Origin: Candidatus Cetobacterium colombiensis
GTDB taxonomy: Bacteria; Fusobacteriota; Fusobacteriia; Fusobacteriales; Fusobacteriaceae
DNA length: 64,000 bases
NCBI RefSeq assembly: GCF_033962415.1
Contig: NZ_JAVIKH010000006.1
Span: 1-64,000 of the forward strand
Reading direction: 5' to 3'
Below the pieces are notes generated by a model. It ran no database searches and was not told the DNA's origin. It saw only the letters and a list, made by a program, of their open reading frames with translations. Position 1 is the first letter of the stretch. The number at the start of each line of letters is the position of its first letter. This document shows, piece after piece, positions 59,762-64,000 of the stretch. The position numbers were made by a program, and so were the translations under genes.

Positions 59762-61831
59762 ATGAATAAGATTCAAACTACTTGCAACTACTGTTCATTA
59801 GCTTGTAACATGGACTTTTACGTTGAAAATAATAAAATAATAAAAGTTATTCCTAGTCAAAATTATCCAGTTAATAAAGGATTTAGTTGTATCAAAGGTT
59901 TAAACTTAGATAAGCAACTTACATCTCAAGATTTTCCTAAAAACCCACTTTTAAAAACTACTAATGGAAGAGAAGAGATCTCTTGGGAAAAAGCATATAG
60001 CTTTTTTAGTGAAAAATTAAAATCTATTGTTGATAAATATGGAAAAGAAAGTGTTGCCTGCATAAGCACAGGTCAACTTGCTCTTGAAGAAATGGCTTTA
60101 GTTGGTCATGTTTTTAGAAACTACGTAGGTGGACAACTTGATGGAAACACTAGACTTTGTATGGCTACTTCAGTTGTTGCTCACAAACAAAGTTTTGGTT
60201 TTGATGCACCCCCTTACACTTTAAACGACTTAGAACTTTCTGACACAATAATTTTTACTGGTGCTAACCCTGTTGTTGCACATCCTATTATTTGGGATAG
60301 AGTTAGAAAAAATAAAAATAAAAAAGTTATTGTTATAGATGTTAGATGCAGTGAAACTGCTAAAAATGCTGATTACTTCTTCTGCATAAAACCAAAAAGT
60401 GATCTTGTATTATACTACACTTTAGCAAACTATTTAATTCAAAATGATTGGCTAGACAAAAACTATATAGATAAATACTCTGAAAATTTTGAAGGATTTA
60501 AAGAGCATGTTTCTAAATTTAATATTGATGACATTGAAGAAAAAGTTGGAATCTCTAAAGAGGAATTTTTAACTTTAGCTAAACTTATACACGAAGGAGA
60601 CGCTGTTTCTTTCTGGTGGACTATGGGAATTAACCAAAGTTATCAAGCTGTTAGAACTGCTCAAGGTATAATAAATTTAGCTGTTATGACTGGAAATATG
60701 GGAAGACCTGGAACAGGAGCTAACTCTATAACTGGACAATGTAATGCTATGGGTTCTCGTCTTTTTAGTAATACTACTGGTTTATATGGTGGTGGTGAAT
60801 ACACTGATGAAGCTAAAAGACAATCTGTAGGTAAAGCTCTTGGATTAGATCCTTCTATTTTCCCAACAAAACCAACTTTACCTTACAATGTAATCATAGA
60901 AAAAATAATTTCTGGAGAGATTAAAGCCCTTTGGATTTTATGTACAAACCCAAGACACTCTTGGACTAATAACTCTCAATTTGCAGAGGCAATTGAAAAG
61001 TTAGACCTTTTTGTTGTTCAAGATTTATATCCTAATACTGATAGTTCAGAACTTGCTGATCTTTTCTTACCTGTAGTTTCTGGAATAGAAAAAGAAGGAA
61101 CTCTTATAAATACTGAAAGAAGAATTTCTAAATTAAATCCTGTTGTAACTAGACCTGAAGGAACATTTAGTGATTTTGAAGTTATATACAACGTCGGTAA
61201 AGCTTTAGGAATGGGAGATCTTTTAAATGGTTGGGAAACACCTGAAAAAGTTTTCAATAAAATGGTCAGTGTTACAAAAGATACTCCTTGTGATATTACT
61301 GGTGTAAGTTATGAGCTTTTAGAAAAGGGATATGGAGTTCAATGGCCTTTTAAAGCTGGAGAAACTTTAGATCAGCATGAAAGAAGACTTTTTGAAAATA
61401 ATGAGTACTATACACCAAATAAAAAAGTTAAATTTATGTTTGAAGATATTGCAGAAAATCCTGTTCCTACAAATGAAGATTATCCATATGTTTTAAATAC
61501 TGGAAGAGGAACAGTTGGTCAATGGCATACTCAAACTAGAACAAAAGAGATAACTTATGTTAATGATTCTACATCTAATAATTCATACATCTATATTTCT
61601 AAAACTTTAGGAGAGCAATTAAACATCTCCTCTCAAGATGAGGTTCTTGTTAAATCTATAAATGGTAGAAGTAGTAAATTTATAGCTCTAACTACAGAAA
61701 CTTTACCTCACGATGTTTTATATGCTCCTATTCACTATATAGAAACAAATAATTTAACACTTTCTATATATGATCCATATTCAAAGGAGCCTTCATATAA
61801 GTATGCTCCAGTTTCTATTGAAAAAATCTAA
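59762..61831 (+). CDS. narA: Nitrate reductase-like molybdopterin oxidoreductase, catalytic subunit
   Basis: A 689-residue enzyme from the ATG at 59762 (AAGGAGG upstream; the longer frame has no site). It has an N-terminal [4Fe-4S] motif (CNYCSLAC, then GFSCIKG). The molybdenum-ligand Cys lies in GNTRLCMATSVVAHKQSFGFDAPPYTLNDLE near residue 140, which matches NarB/NasA/NapA nitrate reductases rather than selenocysteine formate dehydrogenases. The C-terminal GRGTVGQWHTQTRTK segment binds the cofactor. No signal peptide, so it is cytoplasmic. Order and sizes match the Clostridium perfringens narABC operon. Confidence 0.82.
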   Translation: MNKIQTTCNYCSLACNMDFYVENNKIIKVIPSQNYPVNKGFSCIKGLNLDKQLTSQDFPKNPLLKTTNGREEISWEKAYSFFSEKLKSIVDKYGKESVACISTGQLALEEMALVGHVFRNYVGGQLDGNTRLCMATSVVAHKQSFGFDAPPYTLNDLELSDTIIFTGANPVVAHPIIWDRVRKNKNKKVIVIDVRCSETAKNADYFFCIKPKSDLVLYYTLANYLIQNDWLDKNYIDKYSENFEGFKEHVSKFNIDDIEEKVGISKEEFLTLAKLIHEGDAVSFWWTMGINQSYQAVRTAQGIINLAVMTGNMGRPGTGANSITGQCNAMGSRLFSNTTGLYGGGEYTDEAKRQSVGKALGLDPSIFPTKPTLPYNVIIEKIISGEIKALWILCTNPRHSWTNNSQFAEAIEKLDLFVVQDLYPNTDSSELADLFLPVVSGIEKEGTLINTERRISKLNPVVTRPEGTFSDFEVIYNVGKALGMGDLLNGWETPEKVFNKMVSVTKDTPCDITGVSYELLEKGYGVQWPFKAGETLDQHERRLFENNEYYTPNKKVKFMFEDIAENPVPTNEDYPYVLNTGRGTVGQWHTQTRTKEITYVNDSTSNNSYIYISKTLGEQLNISSQDEVLVKSINGRSSKFIALTTETLPHDVLYAPIHYIETNNLTLSIYDPYSKEPSYKYAPVSIEKI

Positions 61832-61843
61832 AAGTAAGGAGAG

Positions 61844-62257
61844 ATGAAATTGAAAAGAATAAAAATAGATAGAAGTAAATGTATTGGTTGCCTAACTTGT
61901 GTTAGTGCCTGCTTAGTTTCTCATAATTCTGCAGATTCTAGAAACAGAGTTGTTTTAAGTAGTGACTTTAAATTTTCTCCAATTTTCTGTAGAAATTGTG
62001 ATTTACCTGAATGTGTTTACACATGTATGAGTGGAGCTATGAGAAAAGATCACGAAACTGGATATGTTACTTACGATAAAAACAAATGTGCAAGTTGCTA
62101 TATGTGTATAATGGCTTGTCCTTATGGAACTTTAAAAGAAGATAAGTTGACTAAAAAAGAGATTATGAAATGTAATATGTGTACTCATATTCCCGATGGG
62201 CCACAATGTGTTGCAAAATGTCCTATGGCTGCCATTACTCTTGAGGAGGTAGAATAA
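61844..62257 (+). CDS. narB: Ferredoxin-like [4Fe-4S] electron-transfer subunit
   Basis: A 137-residue iron-sulfur protein with four Cys clusters: CIGCLTCVSAC, CRNCDLPECVYTC, CASCYMCIMACPYG and CNMC...CVAKCP. It is therefore a four-cluster HycB/NarB-type subunit passing electrons from the FAD protein to the molybdenum enzyme. The ATG at 61844 is only two bases from AAGGAG, while an in-frame TTG at 61850 has ideal spacing; either could be the start. The stop codon overlaps the next gene's ATG by one base. Confidence 0.85.
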   Translation: MKLKRIKIDRSKCIGCLTCVSACLVSHNSADSRNRVVLSSDFKFSPIFCRNCDLPECVYTCMSGAMRKDHETGYVTYDKNKCASCYMCIMACPYGTLKEDKLTKKEIMKCNMCTHIPDGPQCVAKCPMAAITLEEVE

Positions 62258-63519
62258 TGAAATATGTTATAATTGGAGCTTCTGCTGCTGGAATAAATGG
62301 TGCTGAAAATTTAAGAGCTTTAGATAAAGACGGAGAAATCATTTTAATATCTAAAGATACTCATGTTTATTCTAGATGTATTCTTCATCACTACATTGGA
62401 GAAATGAGAGATGTTGATGGTATTAACTTTGTAGATAAAGATTTTTTTGAAAAAAATAATATAAATTGGATTAAAGGTAGAGAAGTTATCTCTTTAGATG
62501 AAAATAAAAAAATTATCACTCTTGATGATGGGGAAGTAATCTCTTATGACAAGGTTTTAATCGCTTCTGGTTCAAGACCATTTTTCCCACCAATTGAAAA
62601 TATAAATGATAAAGAAAATGTTGTGGGACTAAAATCTTTAGACGATTGCAATAAAATTATTGAAATTTCAAAAAAAGCAAAAAATATTGTGGTAATTGGA
62701 GCTGGATTAATTGGAATGGATGCCATAACAGGTTTACTTCACAATCCAAATGTACATGCTAATCTATCTCTAATAGAAATGTCCGATAGATTATTACCTT
62801 TACAACTTGATAAAGAAGCATCTATTACTTATGAAAAAAAATTATTAGAAAAAGGTGTAAAACTATTTTTTAACTCTAAAGTTACAAAACTAAATGTAAA
62901 TCCTAAAAATTCAAACTTAATTAATTGTTTAAGTTTAGTAGACGATGGTTGCGACATTGAACTTTTAGCAGATTTAGTTATTGTTTGTGCTGGAGTTAAA
63001 TCTAACACTGAATTTTTACAAAATACCTCTGTGGAATTTGATAAAATTGGACTTCTTTTCAATGAAAAAGGAGAAACTAATGTAAAAGATATTTATGGTG
63101 CTGGAGACGTTAGTGGTAGAGGAACTATCTGGTCTGTAGCAGTTAAAGATGGAATTGTAGCTACATCAAATATGGCTGGAGTTGAAAGAATTATGGATGA
63201 TTTCTTCTTCGCTAAATCAACTATGAACTTTTTTGATATTCCCACTTTATCTTTAGGATGTCAAAGTATATATGAAAAAAATCCAAGTATAATTGTAGAA
63301 TCTATTAGAGAAAGAAATGGTGTCTACAAGAAAATAGCTCATAGAGATGGAAAAATTTATGGAGCTATTATCCAAGGTGATCTTTCTTATACTGGTGTTT
63401 TAACTCAATTAATCAGATTAGGGATTGATTTTTCAAAAATTAAAAAATCTATTTTCAACATTGACTATTCTGATTTTTTCAATATAAATTCAGAACTAGA
63501 ATTTGAATACAAAAATTAA
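62257..63519 (+). CDS. narC: FAD-dependent NAD(P)H oxidoreductase of the nitrate reductase operon
   Basis: A 420-residue pyridine-nucleotide-disulphide-type reductase. It has the FAD Rossmann motif VIIGASAAGINGAENL at residue 3, the NAD(P) motif VVIGAGLIGMDAI near 147, and the second FAD segment VKDIYGAGDVSGRG near 275. It resembles the N-terminal part of NirB/NasC reductases and matches NarC of C. perfringens, the NADH-oxidising subunit. Its start overlaps the stop of the iron-sulfur gene, so it is translationally coupled. Confidence 0.85.
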   Translation: MKYVIIGASAAGINGAENLRALDKDGEIILISKDTHVYSRCILHHYIGEMRDVDGINFVDKDFFEKNNINWIKGREVISLDENKKIITLDDGEVISYDKVLIASGSRPFFPPIENINDKENVVGLKSLDDCNKIIEISKKAKNIVVIGAGLIGMDAITGLLHNPNVHANLSLIEMSDRLLPLQLDKEASITYEKKLLEKGVKLFFNSKVTKLNVNPKNSNLINCLSLVDDGCDIELLADLVIVCAGVKSNTEFLQNTSVEFDKIGLLFNEKGETNVKDIYGAGDVSGRGTIWSVAVKDGIVATSNMAGVERIMDDFFFAKSTMNFFDIPTLSLGCQSIYEKNPSIIVESIRERNGVYKKIAHRDGKIYGAIIQGDLSYTGVLTQLIRLGIDFSKIKKSIFNIDYSDFFNINSELEFEYKN

Positions 63520-63536
63520 AATAAAGGAGAATTATA

Positions 63537-64000
63537 ATGATTAAAGAGACAATTGATAGGTTGGAGCGTTTCCCTGTAGGAGCTATTGCTACAACTGTCG
63601 GGGCGGCTACTCTTGCCAATGCCTTTTTATTACTAAATTTTACATATCTTAGAAACATATTTATGATTATTGGAATAGTGGTTTTTATTTTAGCCACAAT
63701 TAAAATTTTTAGACACAAGGAAGCTTTTTTAGCAGAGTATAGTAATACTATTCCAGCTAGTTTATATGGAACATATTCAATGTTAGCAATGATTATTGGA
63801 GCATTTTTACTTCCATATAGTGCTTTTTTAGGAAAAAACCTTTGGTTATTTGGTGTGTTTTTTCATGCCTTTGCCATATGTATTTTTACCTATAGAAATG
63901 TTATCAAAAACTTTAAAATTGATACATTTGTACCTAGTTGGTTTGTAACTTATAATGGAATAATGGTTTCTATTGTTGTAGGAGGAGCTATGAATGAACC
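63537..64000 (+). CDS. TDT-family transporter, N-terminal part (cut by window end)
   Basis: A reading frame from the ATG at 63537 (AAGGAG upstream), open to the window end (at least 154 residues). It opens IDRLERFPVGAIATTVGAATLANAF and continues with repeated hydrophobic helices and VPSWFVTYNGIMVSIVVGG. This matches the TehA/SLAC1 family and the member at 34371-35324. It follows narC by 17 bp, so it belongs to the nitrate reductase operon. It may move nitrate or nitrite, or another anion (inference). Confidence 0.8.
   Translation, partial: MIKETIDRLERFPVGAIATTVGAATLANAFLLLNFTYLRNIFMIIGIVVFILATIKIFRHKEAFLAEYSNTIPASLYGTYSMLAMIIGAFLLPYSAFLGKNLWLFGVFFHAFAICIFTYRNVIKNFKIDTFVPSWFVTYNGIMVSIVVGGAMNE

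Noticed and set aside
59762-61831. Selenocysteine formate dehydrogenase
   Set aside because: The frame has no internal TGA at the active site; the ligand region reads RLCMATS with Cys and matches nitrate reductases.
1-64000. CRISPR array, prophage, tRNA or rRNA genes
   Set aside because: No regularly spaced repeats, phage structural genes, tRNA-like cloverleaf regions or rRNA sequences were recognised by eye in the intergenic DNA.

Overview
The window looks like chromosomal DNA of a Fusobacteriota member (Cetobacterium or Fusobacterium type). This is an inference from three things: very low GC content; outer-membrane proteins (TonB receptor, MipA/OmpV, signal peptides ending before beta-barrels) alongside clostridia-like metabolic genes; and frequent TTG starts after strong Shine-Dalgarno sites. 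No rRNA, tRNA or CRISPR array was seen. The left edge carries the first four codons of a minus-strand gene (Met-Pro-Thr-Ile, possibly rpsL).

Layout. 0.2-7.2 kb: a fructose-type PTS region. It has a GNAT enzyme, an orphan EIIC and a full EIIABC, divergent from a Rep_3-type replication-initiator-like protein, then an ArsB/NhaD-type transporter co-transcribed with an EIIA-CBS fusion. 7.4-10.4 kb: a lipoprotein, a DUF2207/LemA pair and a YbaN-type membrane protein. 10.5-21.5 kb: four of five large Mga/BglG-like regulators, around a split transketolase and an alcohol-dehydrogenase-like/aminotransferase pair that recalls E. coli ybdH-ybdL. This stretch also holds a c-di-GMP-I riboswitch ahead of a small MarR-type regulator, and a cold-shock gene. 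21.5-24.7 kb: MipA, DedA, a winged-helix protein, an internally deleted HAD phosphatase and a SigH-like sigma factor. 24.9-31.4 kb: a 391-bp non-autonomous relative of the IS607-type element further along, small exported proteins, the fifth regulator, and a TnpB-only element just upstream of a CbpA-type DnaJ gene.

31.4-37.6 kb: a TonB receptor with paired palindromic boxes, a TDT-family transporter, and a complete IS607-type element (TnpA serine recombinase plus TnpB). 37.7-43.2 kb: a universal-stress-type protein and a lacI-GH36 alpha-galactosidase-GPH symporter operon with a visible promoter and operator. 43.3-47.4 kb: MprF-like, rhodanese, F420-oxidoreductase-like and HdhA-like genes. 47.4-57.8 kb: an acid-resistance and polyamine cluster (glutaminase, GadC, ClC, split ThrE, AguA, AguB, APC permease, GadB). 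57.9-64 kb: an FMN-binding-type exported protein, ribokinase, and a NarABC-like nitrate reductase operon that runs into a second TDT transporter cut by the window edge.

Most interesting observations: (1) mini-IS607 and IS607 right ends, and a TnpB-only element, each lie directly upstream of a start codon in the same orientation, and for the mini-element the empty site rebuilds a normal ribosome binding site; (2) the c-di-GMP-I riboswitch with a mutually exclusive terminator; (3) a Rep-initiator homologue placed like a regulator, with repeated sites in the shared promoter region; (4) a shared TTGAAT-N4-ATTCAA box in two places; (5) a probable ATT start codon. All functional names come from reading motifs and context; no database search was run.
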